DNA of 34,543 nucleotides from Spirochaetaceae bacterium. GTDB taxonomy: Bacteria > Spirochaetota > Spirochaetia > Treponematales > Rectinemataceae. Positions 22,767 to 30,911 of this stretch are shown piece by piece. The notes under the pieces are model-generated. The model saw only the letters and a list, made by a program, of their open reading frames with translations. It ran no database searches and had not been told where the DNA came from. The position numbers and the translations under genes are program-made. Every line of letters begins with the position of its first letter. The first letter of the stretch is position 1. Where the stretch lies: contig JANXYQ010000058.1 of NCBI GenBank assembly GCA_025355995.1, positions 1 to 34,543 on the forward strand. Direction: 5' to 3'.

Positions 22767-24955
22767 AAACCGGCTTCCTCGCCCGCTCCGGCGAGGCCTA
22801 CGGCGATGCCGACGCGCGCCGCATAATCGACGCCCTCTCCTGGACGGAGGAGCGGCATTCGGGGCGGCTGAGGGCCTCCGGAGAAGGCGCGTGGATGCAC
22901 GACCTCCGGGTGGCGGACACCCTCCTGGGCCTGGGGCTCGACGCCGACTCCGTGATAGCCGGCCTCCTCCACGACGCACTCGACGGCTCCTTCCCCGTGG
23001 GGGGAGCGCCGGAGGAGGGCGAGCTGGAGGAGGGCGATACGGGGGCCGATGCCGCCGCCGCTCCCTCGCCCGCGCGCAAGAAGGCGAAGGGGGCCTCGGC
23101 GGAGAAGGTCAGGGCGGAGGCCGCAGCGTCCCGCCGCGCGACCCTCGTCTCCCTCATCGGCTCCCGCTTCGGAGAGAGCGTCGCCCTACTCGTCGAGGAC
23201 ACCTCCCGCCTCGCCGCCCTGCGCGCGAAGAACAAGACCGTCCACGCGGCGGAGACCATACGCAAGATGCTGTTCGCCATGGCGAGGGACATCCGCGTCA
23301 TCATAATCAAGCTGTCGGACAAGCTGGACAGCATGAGGACCCTTCGGTACCTGAGCGAGGAGAGGCAGAAGGAGATCTCCGCGGAGTGCCTCGACATCTA
23401 CGCTCCCCTCGCGGACCGGCTCGGCATCAGCTGGATGAAGGACGAGCTCGAGGACCTTTCCCTCAAGGCCCTGAACAGGGAGGCCTTCGACCAGATCAAG
23501 GACATCGTAGCGGCGAAGAAGGGGGAGCGCGAGTCCTTCCTTAAGCAGGTGGAGGACGAGATACGTGCGGCCGCCTCCGTCGAGGGCATCGCGGTCGAGG
23601 CCTCGGCCCGCGCCAAGCATTTCTACTCGATCTACCAGAAGATGCGCAAGAAGGCCAAGGGCGCCGAGGAGCTCTTCGACCTCCTGGGCCTCCGCCTCAT
23701 CTGCGAGAGCGAGAACGAGTGCTACGCCGTGCTCGGCATGGTCCACCGCCTCTGGAAGCCGATGGACGGCCGCTTCAAGGACTACATCGCGATGCCGAAG
23801 GCCAACGGATACCGGAGCCTCCACACGACCGTGATGTGCTACGAGGGCCGCCTCCTCGAGGTGCAGATCCGGACGCGGGAGATGCACCGCGTCGCCGAGT
23901 ACGGCGTCGCCTCCCACTGGCTGTACAAGAAGGGCGCTTCCGCCGAGGCCCCCCGCCCCGAGGACCTGCCCATCGTAAACAGGCTCAAGGAGTGGGGCGA
24001 TTTCGTCTCCCAGGGCGCGGTCTACCTCGAGGAGATCAAGCGCGAGCTCCTCAAGGACTCGATCTTCGTCTTCACTCCCAAGGGCGACGTCATCGAGCTT
24101 CCCGCCGGCTCGACGCCGCTCGATTTCGCCTTCGCCATCCACACCGACGTCGGCATCCACTGCCTCGGGGCCAAGTCGGACGGGCAGATCGTACCCCTCG
24201 ACGCGGAGCTCGTGAACACCCAGGTCGTGGAGATCCTCACCTCGCCGACGGCCAAGCCCAACATGAACTGGCTGCGCATCGCGCGCACGAGCAAGGCCAA
24301 GGCGAAGATCCGCGCCTGGCTCGTCCAGGACGGCGAGGTCCTCGCGATCGACCGGAATATCGTCGCCGGCCACCGCGGCGCGCCCGTCAAGCCCGGCCCG
24401 CCCCAGAGGCCGCCGTCCGGTGGCCGGATGACCGAGGTCGCCAAGGGCTCGGGCTCCCAGAAGGGCGCGATAGAATACCGCGCCGTCGAGCCCGGCGAGG
24501 CCGTGCGGAACGACCGCGCCGGCGTTTCGATCGGGGACGCGAAGAATATGATGATCCGCATAGCCGGCTGCTGCCATCCCGTCACGGGCGACGAGATAGT
24601 CGGCTTCGTCTCGAGGGGCAGGGGCATCATCGTGCATCGCGCCGATTGCCGATCGGTCCGCGCGATAGCCGACTTCGCCGAGCGCCGCATCGACGTGAGC
24701 TGGGAGGAATCGGCGGCCTTCGTCACCGCGCGCTTCCGCATAACCGCGACCAAGAGCCCCGACCTCTTCGCCGAAATCGAGAACGCCGTGCGCAAATTCA
24801 AGGGCAGGCTCCGCGAGGGCCGCCTGGGCGAGCGGGGCGACGGTACCCTCGCGGGCTCCTTCACGATGGAGGTCGAGTCCAAGGAGGACGTCAAACGCGC
24901 CGTCAAGGCCCTCCGCGCGGTCCCGTCGATCACCGCCCTGGAAGAGGACGACTAA
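22754..24955 (+). CDS. Bifunctional-type (p)ppGpp synthetase/hydrolase (Rel/SpoT family)
   Basis: 733 aa. The HD hydrolase domain (about 25-200) keeps metal-ligand His49, His73-Asp74 and Asp189 (KLSDKLDSMRT). The catalytic HDxxED reads HDALDG, and a 45-residue low-complexity insert rich in Ala, Glu and Lys follows (about 80-128). The synthetase domain (about 280-395) has AKHFYSIYQKM and RFKDYIAMPKANGYRSLHTT; RFKD is the signature of bifunctional enzymes as against EFDD of RelA. Then a TGS domain ('VFTPKGDVIELPAGSTPLDF'), a Cys-rich segment (GCCHPVTGDEIVGFVSRGRG) and a C-terminal ACT domain. It makes and probably degrades the stringent-response alarmone. GTG 22754 is preferred: GGGAGG lies five bases upstream. 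Last gene of the prfA operon. Confidence 0.93.
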   Translation: MDDLKTGFLARSGEAYGDADARRIIDALSWTEERHSGRLRASGEGAWMHDLRVADTLLGLGLDADSVIAGLLHDALDGSFPVGGAPEEGELEEGDTGADAAAAPSPARKKAKGASAEKVRAEAAASRRATLVSLIGSRFGESVALLVEDTSRLAALRAKNKTVHAAETIRKMLFAMARDIRVIIIKLSDKLDSMRTLRYLSEERQKEISAECLDIYAPLADRLGISWMKDELEDLSLKALNREAFDQIKDIVAAKKGERESFLKQVEDEIRAAASVEGIAVEASARAKHFYSIYQKMRKKAKGAEELFDLLGLRLICESENECYAVLGMVHRLWKPMDGRFKDYIAMPKANGYRSLHTTVMCYEGRLLEVQIRTREMHRVAEYGVASHWLYKKGASAEAPRPEDLPIVNRLKEWGDFVSQGAVYLEEIKRELLKDSIFVFTPKGDVIELPAGSTPLDFAFAIHTDVGIHCLGAKSDGQIVPLDAELVNTQVVEILTSPTAKPNMNWLRIARTSKAKAKIRAWLVQDGEVLAIDRNIVAGHRGAPVKPGPPQRPPSGGRMTEVAKGSGSQKGAIEYRAVEPGEAVRNDRAGVSIGDAKNMMIRIAGCCHPVTGDEIVGFVSRGRGIIVHRADCRSVRAIADFAERRIDVSWEESAAFVTARFRITATKSPDLFAEIENAVRKFKGRLREGRLGERGDGTLAGSFTMEVESKEDVKRAVKALRAVPSITALEEDD

Positions 24956-24977
24956 GGGCCCGCGCCCGACGCTTCGC

Positions 24978-26558
24978 TCAGAGCACGAAGGCCGAGAGTG
25001 GCAGGCCGAGCACCAGCTCGGGATCGCCTAACGCGACCCAGGCGGAGGGCCCGTCCAGGAGCCTCTGCCTCGCGACCCGGACCACGTCCTCCGCCTTCAC
25101 CGCGCGGATGCGCCCGGCGACCCTGAAGAGGGCGGTGCCGTCGCCGCCCGCGGCCAAGTCGCGCGCGATGCGCGCGGCCATGCCCTCGGCGGACGCGCCC
25201 TTCGAGTACGAGGCCGTGATCGCCCTCGCCTTGTAGGCCTCGAGGCTGCGCGCCACCGGTCCCATCCCGCCGCCGGGATCGCTCGAGTCCAGGCAGAGCC
25301 CGGCCGCGAGGTCGCGGATGGCCGCGTCGACGGCCGCCTTGGCGGCGGCGGGATCGCCGGTCTTGTAGACCGTCAGGGAAGCGGAGGGCGCGGCCGCGTA
25401 GGACAGCCTCGTCCATGCCCCGTAGGCAAGGCCCCTCTCGCCGCGCAGGCGCTCCAACAGGAGGTCGTCGAGCATGGCGAGGGCCACGGTCATCGCGGCC
25501 GCGTCGGGCGAGAGCTGGTCGGGCGCGCCGAATTCCCCGCGGATCACCGCGGAGCCGGGCGTGGCGGAGAGCGACAGCGCCTTGAACCAGGGCCGGATGG
25601 GGAGGGGAGGGGGGGCGGCGGGCCGCTCGGCACGCCGCCGGAGGGAGCCGAAGGCCGCCGCGAGCCTCCCCGCGAGCTCCCTCGGGTCGGCGTCGCAGAC
25701 GACCACGACCGAAAGGCGCTCGGCGCCGAAGCGGCCGGACCAATAGCGCATGACGCCTTCGCGGGTGGCGGAGGCTAGCGAAGCGGCGGTGCCGCGAGGC
25801 GGGAGGCCGTAGGGATGGCCCTTGTAGAGCCCGGCGCGGAGCTCGGCGGCCGCGCGGAGCAGGGGATCGCCCGATTCCCTGCGCTCCGCCACGCGCGCCT
25901 CGCGCAACGCCCGGTCGAAGTCCTCCTGGGAGAAGGCCGGGGCCGCCAGGGCGCGCGCGACGAGCTCGAGGAGGCCGGGCAGGGCCCCGGCGGGGCTGAC
26001 CAGCTCGAGCGCGACGTCGTCGTAGTCCTCGAGCTTGAGCTCGATCGACCCGCCTGCCTCGAAGGCGGCGAGGGCGACGGCGCCCGAGGCCGAGCCCGCG
26101 GGGCTGCACGCGGCCGCGGACAGGGCGAGCGCGTCGAGTCCGGCTTCTTGCGGGCGGGCAGCGCCGTCGCGGGCGAGCAGTATCCGCGCCGCCGCCGTCT
26201 TCCTGCCGGACTGCCGCTTGACCGCCAGCGTGGCGCCGTTGGGCAAGGTTTCGCTGAAGTAGTCGGCTAGGGCGGCATCCAGGTAGTCGACGCGCTCCTT
26301 GGCCGGCCGGACCTTGGGCTCCTCGACGATGGCTTCGGGGGGAGCCTGCCGGGAAACGGGCGGCGCGGCGGCGGGCGCGGGGGAGGAGGGCGGCGCGCCG
26401 TCGGGAATCGCGGGCGCGCCGGCCGCGGCCCCGGGGGCGGGCCGAGGGACGGAGGGCCGCGACGCGCAGGATTGAAGCGCGGTGGCGGCCGCGAGGACAA
26501 TCGCCAAAAAGCTGGCGGCCAACTTGTCGGCGAAGCCGCGCCTCGCCCCCTCGCTCAT
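24978..26558 (-). CDS. M16-family peptidase-like lipoprotein (no zinc motif)
   Basis: 526 aa. Lipoprotein signal with lipobox ALQSC (about residues 15-30), then a long Pro/Ala-rich linker (about 35-80), then two M16 halves: 'DYFSETLPNGATLAVKRQSG' and the C-terminal 'LLLERLRGERGLAYGAWTRL', the typical R/Y substrate-gripping loop of M16 C-domains. The HxxEH zinc motif is absent: the matching stretch reads 'ARPQEAGLDALAL'. It is thus the non-catalytic partner of a heterodimeric M16 protease, as in processing-peptidase pairs, with the catalytic half encoded just upstream. ATG 26558 overlaps that gene's TGA (ATGA); GTG 26567 is an alternative. Its 3' end faces rel with a 22-base gap. Confidence 0.85.
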   Translation of the reverse strand: MSEGARRGFADKLAASFLAIVLAAATALQSCASRPSVPRPAPGAAAGAPAIPDGAPPSSPAPAAAPPVSRQAPPEAIVEEPKVRPAKERVDYLDAALADYFSETLPNGATLAVKRQSGRKTAAARILLARDGAARPQEAGLDALALSAAACSPAGSASGAVALAAFEAGGSIELKLEDYDDVALELVSPAGALPGLLELVARALAAPAFSQEDFDRALREARVAERRESGDPLLRAAAELRAGLYKGHPYGLPPRGTAASLASATREGVMRYWSGRFGAERLSVVVVCDADPRELAGRLAAAFGSLRRRAERPAAPPPLPIRPWFKALSLSATPGSAVIRGEFGAPDQLSPDAAAMTVALAMLDDLLLERLRGERGLAYGAWTRLSYAAAPSASLTVYKTGDPAAAKAAVDAAIRDLAAGLCLDSSDPGGGMGPVARSLEAYKARAITASYSKGASAEGMAARIARDLAAGGDGTALFRVAGRIRAVKAEDVVRVARQRLLDGPSAWVALGDPELVLGLPLSAFVL

Positions 26559-28015
26559 TTTTGCCACCAGAAGGCGTTGGAGGCGCTCACCGTCTCGAAG
26601 CCGGCGGACGAGAAGGAGCGCTTCTCCCTGTCCACGTCGGCGGGGTTCATCCGAAGCGCCACTACTTCCAGGTTACGCATTATGTAGGTATCCAGGAAGG
26701 CCGAGACTTCCTTCGCTCCCGTCTTGGCGAGGGCGGCCGGATAGAGCGCGTAGTAGTCCACCGAGGCCGCCGCCCACCAGAAGGCTAGTGTCTCGATCAT
26801 GCCCTCGGCGGTGTCGGTCGCCATGGCCCGGTAGTCGAGGAGTCGTTTCCGCGCGGCCTCGTACTCGGCGGCGGAAAAATAACCGAGGTCGGCTTTCATC
26901 GAGGTGATCTCGAAGCCCCGCTCCCTCTCCTTGAAGGCCCTCGCCCTGTCCACCGCCGGGGCGGCGGGGTCGACGACGAAATACGAGGAGATCGAGATCC
27001 ATCCGCCGTCGCGTTGGCTGACGTAGCTCGCGACGATGCTGTCCTTTCCTCCGAGCTTGGGCACGTTGGCTGCGAGAGCGGTTTTGAAGCGGCCCTCGGG
27101 CGGGGAGACCAGGGCGCTCCAGAGGTCGGCGGCGTAGCTCGAGGCGGGGTCGTAGCCGAGGTCCGGCCCGCGATAGCGCGTCTCGACCCTGCCTATGCCC
27201 TCGGGCATGGAGGGGTCCGGATAGACGACCCACGTGGGCCGGGGCACGCCCGGCCGCGGGTTGGGGGGCGGCGCCTTGGCCCAAGGGTCGGGCGCCGTCG
27301 CCCAGGATCCGAAGGCGGCCGTCGCCGCGACCCTGACTTCCTCGGGGTCGACGTCCCCGCCGACGAAGACGGCGGCGTTGGAGGGGACGAACCAGGTCGA
27401 GGCGAGGGCCCGAAGCGCGGCGACGGTCGCCCCGCGCACCGCCTTCTCGCTTCCGGCCGGATCCCTCCTCCACGGGTACTTCGCGAAGAGCCGCTTGTCG
27501 AGCGCCGACTCGTAGATCGAGTCGGGGTCGGCGGCGCGGCCCCGTATCTCCTGGACGACCACGTCCTTCTCGGCCTCGAGTGCCGTCTCGTCCATGGAGG
27601 GCGCCGCGAGGACGTCGGCCCAGAAGGCGAGGGCGGCGGACAGCTCCGAGGAGGGAAGGGTGATCCAGTAATCGACGCGCTCGGCTCCCGTGCCTCCGTT
27701 CCACTCGGAGACGCCGAGCGAGGCGAGGGCGGCCTTCACTCCGGCCGTCCCGGGGTGCGAGGCCGTGCCCCGGAACAGCATGTGCTCGTAGAGGTGGAAG
27801 AGGCCGGCGGTTTCGGGGCCCTGCGAGATGGCGCCCGCCTTGAAGGCTACCTGGACTCGGACTAGGGGCACGGCGGCGTCGCGATAGGCGTAGACTTCGA
27901 GGCCATTGGGGAGCTTGTAGCGAAACAGCCCCTGTATCCCGGCGACTTCCTCGGCGCCGAGGGCGAGGGACGCGGAGGCGAGTATCAATAGAGCGAAGGC
28001 TAGGAGCTTCTTCAT
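26555..28015 (-). CDS. M16-family zinc metallopeptidase, exported
   Basis: 486 aa. Signal peptide MKKLLAFALLILASASLALG. The peptidase N-domain begins with FRYKLPNGLEVYAYRDAAVP and has the inverted zinc motif HLYEH (in 'AGLFHLYEHMLFRGTASHPG'), with the distal Glu ligand in 'ALEAEKDVVVQEIRGR'. A C-domain follows. It should degrade or process peptides in the periplasm, together with the non-catalytic lipoprotein encoded next. Start ATG 28015 fits the signal peptide and has AAAGG upstream; the frame is open to 28051 but that part is the promoter region. A TTGACA promoter at 28051-28079 drives both genes, divergent from mtgA. Confidence 0.92.
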   Translation of the reverse strand: MKKLLAFALLILASASLALGAEEVAGIQGLFRYKLPNGLEVYAYRDAAVPLVRVQVAFKAGAISQGPETAGLFHLYEHMLFRGTASHPGTAGVKAALASLGVSEWNGGTGAERVDYWITLPSSELSAALAFWADVLAAPSMDETALEAEKDVVVQEIRGRAADPDSIYESALDKRLFAKYPWRRDPAGSEKAVRGATVAALRALASTWFVPSNAAVFVGGDVDPEEVRVAATAAFGSWATAPDPWAKAPPPNPRPGVPRPTWVVYPDPSMPEGIGRVETRYRGPDLGYDPASSYAADLWSALVSPPEGRFKTALAANVPKLGGKDSIVASYVSQRDGGWISISSYFVVDPAAPAVDRARAFKERERGFEITSMKADLGYFSAAEYEAARKRLLDYRAMATDTAEGMIETLAFWWAAASVDYYALYPAALAKTGAKEVSAFLDTYIMRNLEVVALRMNPADVDREKRSFSSAGFETVSASNAFWWQK

Positions 28016-28050
28016 GTATGCCTTTCCCGAGGGGCTCGTATGCGTTTGCA

Positions 28051-28079
28051 AGAGTAGCCATAGGTCACCGCCATGTCAA
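28051..28079 (-). promoter_or_regulatory. Promoter of the M16 peptidase pair
   Basis: On the minus strand TTGACA (28079-28074), 17 bases, then TACTCT (28056-28051). It leaves a UTR of about 30 bases with AAAGG before ATG 28015, i.e. a conventional translated leader. Confidence 0.6.
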
Positions 28080-28084
28080 CGTTC

Positions 28085-28114
28085 TTGCGGCCGGCGAGCG
28101 CCCCGTGCTATCAT
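28085..28114 (+). promoter_or_regulatory. mtgA promoter (leaderless type)
   Basis: TTGCGG (28085-28090), 18 bases, then TATCAT (28109-28114); start predicted near 28121, four bases before ATG 28125. It is nearly the same as the dinG promoter (TTGCCA-18-TATCAT). It is divergent from and interleaved with the M16 promoter: the -35 boxes are only six bases apart. Confidence 0.55.
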
Positions 28115-28124
28115 GGCGCAGCAC

Positions 28125-29090
28125 ATGCATCCCCTACAATACAAGCGCGCGTTTTCTCGGCGTCCCGACCGCAGCCTCGGCTGGGCCGCCTTGGAGTCGA
28201 AGCAGGCGGCGTCCCTCGCGAGCGAGCTCGCGGAGCCTTCCTCCTCCGCCCGCCAGGCCCTGCCCTCCGCCCTCCTGCCCTTCCCGCCGCTCGCGCGCCG
28301 ACGGCGCTCCGTCCTCGATGTCCTCAAGGGCCTCCTCGTCTGGATAGTGACCGTCCAGCTCTGCTACCTCATGGCGACGGCGATACTGATAACGATCTAC
28401 CGAAGCGTCGATCCGCCGGCGACCGTGCTGATGGCCTATCGAAAATGGCGATTCGGCTGGGCCATCCAGGCCCCGCGGCCCATCTCGCTCAGGAAGGTGC
28501 CGCGCTACGTCCGCTCGATGCTCATCTCCGTCGAGGACGGCAAGTTCTACGAACATCACGGCCTCGACTTCGAGGCCTTCGCCCGCGCCCACGAGATAAA
28601 CAAGCGCCTGGGCAAGCCCCTTTACGGGGGCAGCACTCTCACGATGCAGGTAGCCCGCACCCTCTTCCTCGTGCCCGAGAAGAGCTACATACGAAAATAC
28701 CTCGAGGTCCTCACGGCCCTCGAGCTCGAGGCCCTCCTCCCTAAGGACCGGATACTCGAGCTCTATTTCGGCTACGCGGAGTGGGGGAAGGGGCTCTTCG
28801 GCATCGAGTCGGCAGCGCGAAGGTGGTACGGCCGCGGGGTCGCGGGCCTCTCGCGCGAGGAAGCCGCGAGCCTCATCGCCCTGCTCTCGTCGCCGGTCAA
28901 GTACGGTCCCGAGACGCAATACAAGAACGGGATATTGCGGGAGCGCTACCGTTACCTGATCGGGCGTTTCGTCGCCCCCGCGGAGGCTCCCGCCGCCGCG
29001 CCGCCGCCGTCGATAGAGCCGGGCTCCGAATCGCCCGGCGACGTGACGCCCGAAACCCCCGATGCCTCCGCGCAGAAGGGCAAGGGCTAG
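28125..29090 (+). CDS. mtgA: Monofunctional peptidoglycan glycosyltransferase (GT51)
   Basis: 321 aa. It polymerises lipid II into glycan strands at the outer face of the inner membrane. A basic cytoplasmic N-terminus is followed by one membrane helix (about 70-95, 'GLLVWIVTVQLCYLMATAIL'), then the GT51 domain with catalytic Glu in SVEDGKFYEHHGLDFEAF, the second motif GGSTLTMQVARTLFL, and 'RILELYFGYAEWGKGLFGIE', 'SREEAASLIALLSSPVKYGP'. No transpeptidase domain is present, so it is the MtgA type and not a class A PBP. The tail (last 45 residues) is Pro/Ala/Glu-rich and disordered. ATG 28125 is chosen from the promoter; ATG 28113 overlaps the -10 box, and the longer open frame to 28014 lies in promoter sequence. 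Confidence 0.9.
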   Translation: MHPLQYKRAFSRRPDRSLGWAALESKQAASLASELAEPSSSARQALPSALLPFPPLARRRRSVLDVLKGLLVWIVTVQLCYLMATAILITIYRSVDPPATVLMAYRKWRFGWAIQAPRPISLRKVPRYVRSMLISVEDGKFYEHHGLDFEAFARAHEINKRLGKPLYGGSTLTMQVARTLFLVPEKSYIRKYLEVLTALELEALLPKDRILELYFGYAEWGKGLFGIESAARRWYGRGVAGLSREEAASLIALLSSPVKYGPETQYKNGILRERYRYLIGRFVAPAEAPAAAPPPSIEPGSESPGDVTPETPDASAQKGKG

Positions 29091-29114
29091 CTATCCTCTC
29101 TAGCGTATCCTCGA

Positions 29115-29148
29115 CGCGAAGGCGCCTAGGACTTAACGCGCCTTCGCG
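29115..29148. terminator. Convergent hairpin between mtgA and the UPF0178 gene
   Basis: CGCGAAGGCGC (29115-29125) pairs perfectly with GCGCCTTCGCG (29138-29148), 11 bp, loop of 12. It overlaps the last codons of the UPF0178 gene on the minus strand and lies 24 bases after the mtgA stop. There is no T-run on either side, so it may block or end converging transcripts imperfectly. Confidence 0.5.
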
Positions 29149-29639
29149 AGTTCTCTGTCCAGCGCGTCCGCGAAGGCCTTGAGCTCCCGCGCTCCCCAGC
29201 TCGAGCGGCGCGGCGACTCCGGGGCGAGGCCGAGGGCACGCAGCCCTAAGGCGCCGTCGCGGAGCGAGCGGCGCTCCCGCGCGTTCTCCGCCGTGAAGAC
29301 CTCGCCGCGGTCGTTCAAGACCCTCAGGCCCTTCTCGGCCAGGCGCTCGGCCAGGGGCAGGTCCCTCGTGACGGCGAGGTCGCCCGGCTCCGACTTCTCG
29401 ACGAGGACGTCGTCGGCCGATCCCTCGCGAGGCTTGGCGGCTTCGCTTTCTTTTGAGACGTCTATCGCCTCTACGCCCGGGCCGAGGTCCAGGGGAGGCA
29501 TGCGCGCGGCCACGAAGACCGCGCGGTAGCGGCTGGGCCGCCCGGCTTCCGCGGCGGCTCGGGCCTCGCCATTGGCGCGCCGGCAAAGCAGCCGCCTGAG
29601 CTCGACCTGCAGGCTGTCCCCGTCCGCCCAGATAATCAC
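29133..29639 (-). CDS. UPF0178 (YaiI/YqxD, DUF188) family protein
   Basis: 168 aa, typical length. A PIN-like fold protein of unknown function, suspected to be a nuclease. N-terminal acidic motif VIIWADGDSLQ in place of the more common 'DADACPV', so the usual Cys-Pro is lost. The conserved 'GDLAVTRDLPLAERLAEKGL' with two Asp and 'VLNDRGEVFTAENARERRSL' are intact. The central loop (about residues 28-60) is variable. The start GTG 29639 overlaps the manA stop (GTGA, 29636-29639), so it is translationally coupled to manA; no functional connection is known. It ends in a long hairpin shared with mtgA. Confidence 0.88.
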   Translation of the reverse strand: MIIWADGDSLQVELRRLLCRRANGEARAAAEAGRPSRYRAVFVAARMPPLDLGPGVEAIDVSKESEAAKPREGSADDVLVEKSEPGDLAVTRDLPLAERLAEKGLRVLNDRGEVFTAENARERRSLRDGALGLRALGLAPESPRRSSWGARELKAFADALDRELAKAR

Positions 29640-30865
29640 GGAATCACGGGCACCGAGGCGCGAAAGACCCGGGTATCGGCTCCGGCCTTCAGTTCGTAGT
29701 CGCAGGCGCCCGCCTCCGCGAAGGCGGACTCTCCCCGCCCGAGGGAGAGGGGGGGCTCGCCCGGGCAGGCGATCTCGACCCTTCCCGAGGCGCAGAGCAG
29801 GATCTCCGGTCCCCTCGACCTCCTTCGATAGGCGCGCCCGGGCCCGACCGAAATGCGCGAGATCTCGAAGTCGGGGACGAAGGTCGGATAGGCCTCCTCG
29901 CAGGGCGCGACGAGGGATGGCCGCACCGGCGGGATCCTCTCGGGGTTGAAGCTCAAGACCGATACGAGCTCGGGCAGGTCCACGAATTTGCGGGTGAGGG
30001 CCCCCCTGATGACATTGTCCGAGTTGGCCATGATCTCCAGGCAGGTGCCGGTCAGGTGGGCGTGGAGCTCGCCCGGCGCGATGAAGGTCGCCTCGCCGGG
30101 CTCGAGGACCACGTGGTTGAGCAGTAGGGGGATGATGGCCCCGACGTCGCCGGGGAAGATGTCCATGAGGCGGAGCACCCAGCGGAGGCTGCCCTCCCGG
30201 CCCTCGGGCGCCTCGCCCGAGTCGAGCGCGTCGGCGATCCTTTTCGAGGCGGTCGACAGCAGGCCCGCGCGCGCCTGTTCGTCCGCGGATATGAGGCTGT
30301 AGAAGAATACCGACAGCTCCACCCGGCTGGGGTCGCGCTCGAGGCGGTCCAGGGCGCGCTCGAATTCGCCCGGCGCGACGAGCCGCATGTTCTCGAGGAT
30401 CTCGGCGACGGGCCTGAAGCCGCAGATGAGCTCGAAGTGTGTGAGGGCGACCGCCATCTCCGGCTTGTGGTTCGGGTCGCGGTAGTTCCGCTCGCTCGCG
30501 TCCACGGGGATGCCGCCCAGGTCCTCGCGCTCGTAGCCGAGCTGGGCCTTGCGCTTGCTGGGGTGTGCCTGTATCGAGAGGGGCGTCCCCGCGGACAGCA
30601 CCTTGAAGAGGAAGGGCAGGGTGCGGCCGAGCTCGTCGACGACCTTGGCGCACAGGGTCTCCGCGGGGGAGCGACGCACGAGCTCGTCGAGTCCCATGCG
30701 CTCGCCTCCCACGACTACCGTCGAGGGCGCGCTGGGATGGGCGCCCATCCAGATCTCGGCCAGGGGGCCGCCGCCGGGATTGGGGATTCCGAGGGTTTCG
30801 CTGATCCCGTCGACGCTGCCCCAGGCGTAGCGCTGGACGGGGTTCTCGAGGCGGTAGATTCGCAT
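29636..30865 (-). CDS. manA: Mannose-6-phosphate isomerase, type I
   Basis: 409 aa. It interconverts mannose-6-phosphate and fructose-6-phosphate, feeding mannose into glycolysis or supplying mannose for glycans. It is a zinc cupin enzyme: N-terminal 'RLENPVQRYAWGSVDGI', AEIWMGAHPSAPS, the zinc ligands in SIQAHPSKRKAQLGYE (Gln, His) and NHKPEMAVAL (Glu), and a later His in APGELHAHLTG. The C-terminal cupin ends 'VFRASVPVIP'. Two adjacent ATGs (30868, 30865): the promoter predicts transcription starting exactly at 30865, so I prefer the second. Overlaps the UPF0178 gene by four bases. Transcribed separately from dinG, whose stop lies 46 bases upstream. Confidence 0.92.
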   Translation of the reverse strand: MRIYRLENPVQRYAWGSVDGISETLGIPNPGGGPLAEIWMGAHPSAPSTVVVGGERMGLDELVRRSPAETLCAKVVDELGRTLPFLFKVLSAGTPLSIQAHPSKRKAQLGYEREDLGGIPVDASERNYRDPNHKPEMAVALTHFELICGFRPVAEILENMRLVAPGEFERALDRLERDPSRVELSVFFYSLISADEQARAGLLSTASKRIADALDSGEAPEGREGSLRWVLRLMDIFPGDVGAIIPLLLNHVVLEPGEATFIAPGELHAHLTGTCLEIMANSDNVIRGALTRKFVDLPELVSVLSFNPERIPPVRPSLVAPCEEAYPTFVPDFEISRISVGPGRAYRRRSRGPEILLCASGRVEIACPGEPPLSLGRGESAFAEAGACDYELKAGADTRVFRASVPVIP

Positions 30866-30871
30866 CATCGG

Positions 30872-30900
30872 AGTCTACACGGAATGCCGCGCCGCCGCAA
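30872..30900 (-). promoter_or_regulatory. manA promoter (leaderless type)
   Basis: On the minus strand TTGCGG (30900-30895), 17 bases, then TAGACT (30877-30872), predicting the start at 30865, the A of the second ATG. There is no Shine-Dalgarno site upstream. Confidence 0.5.
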
Positions 30901-30911
30901 TCCGAGCGGTC

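Noticed and set aside
28014-28124. Longer mtgA start with a Cys-rich N-terminus
   Set aside because: The stretch contains two divergent promoters and gives a product start unlike any GT51 enzyme.
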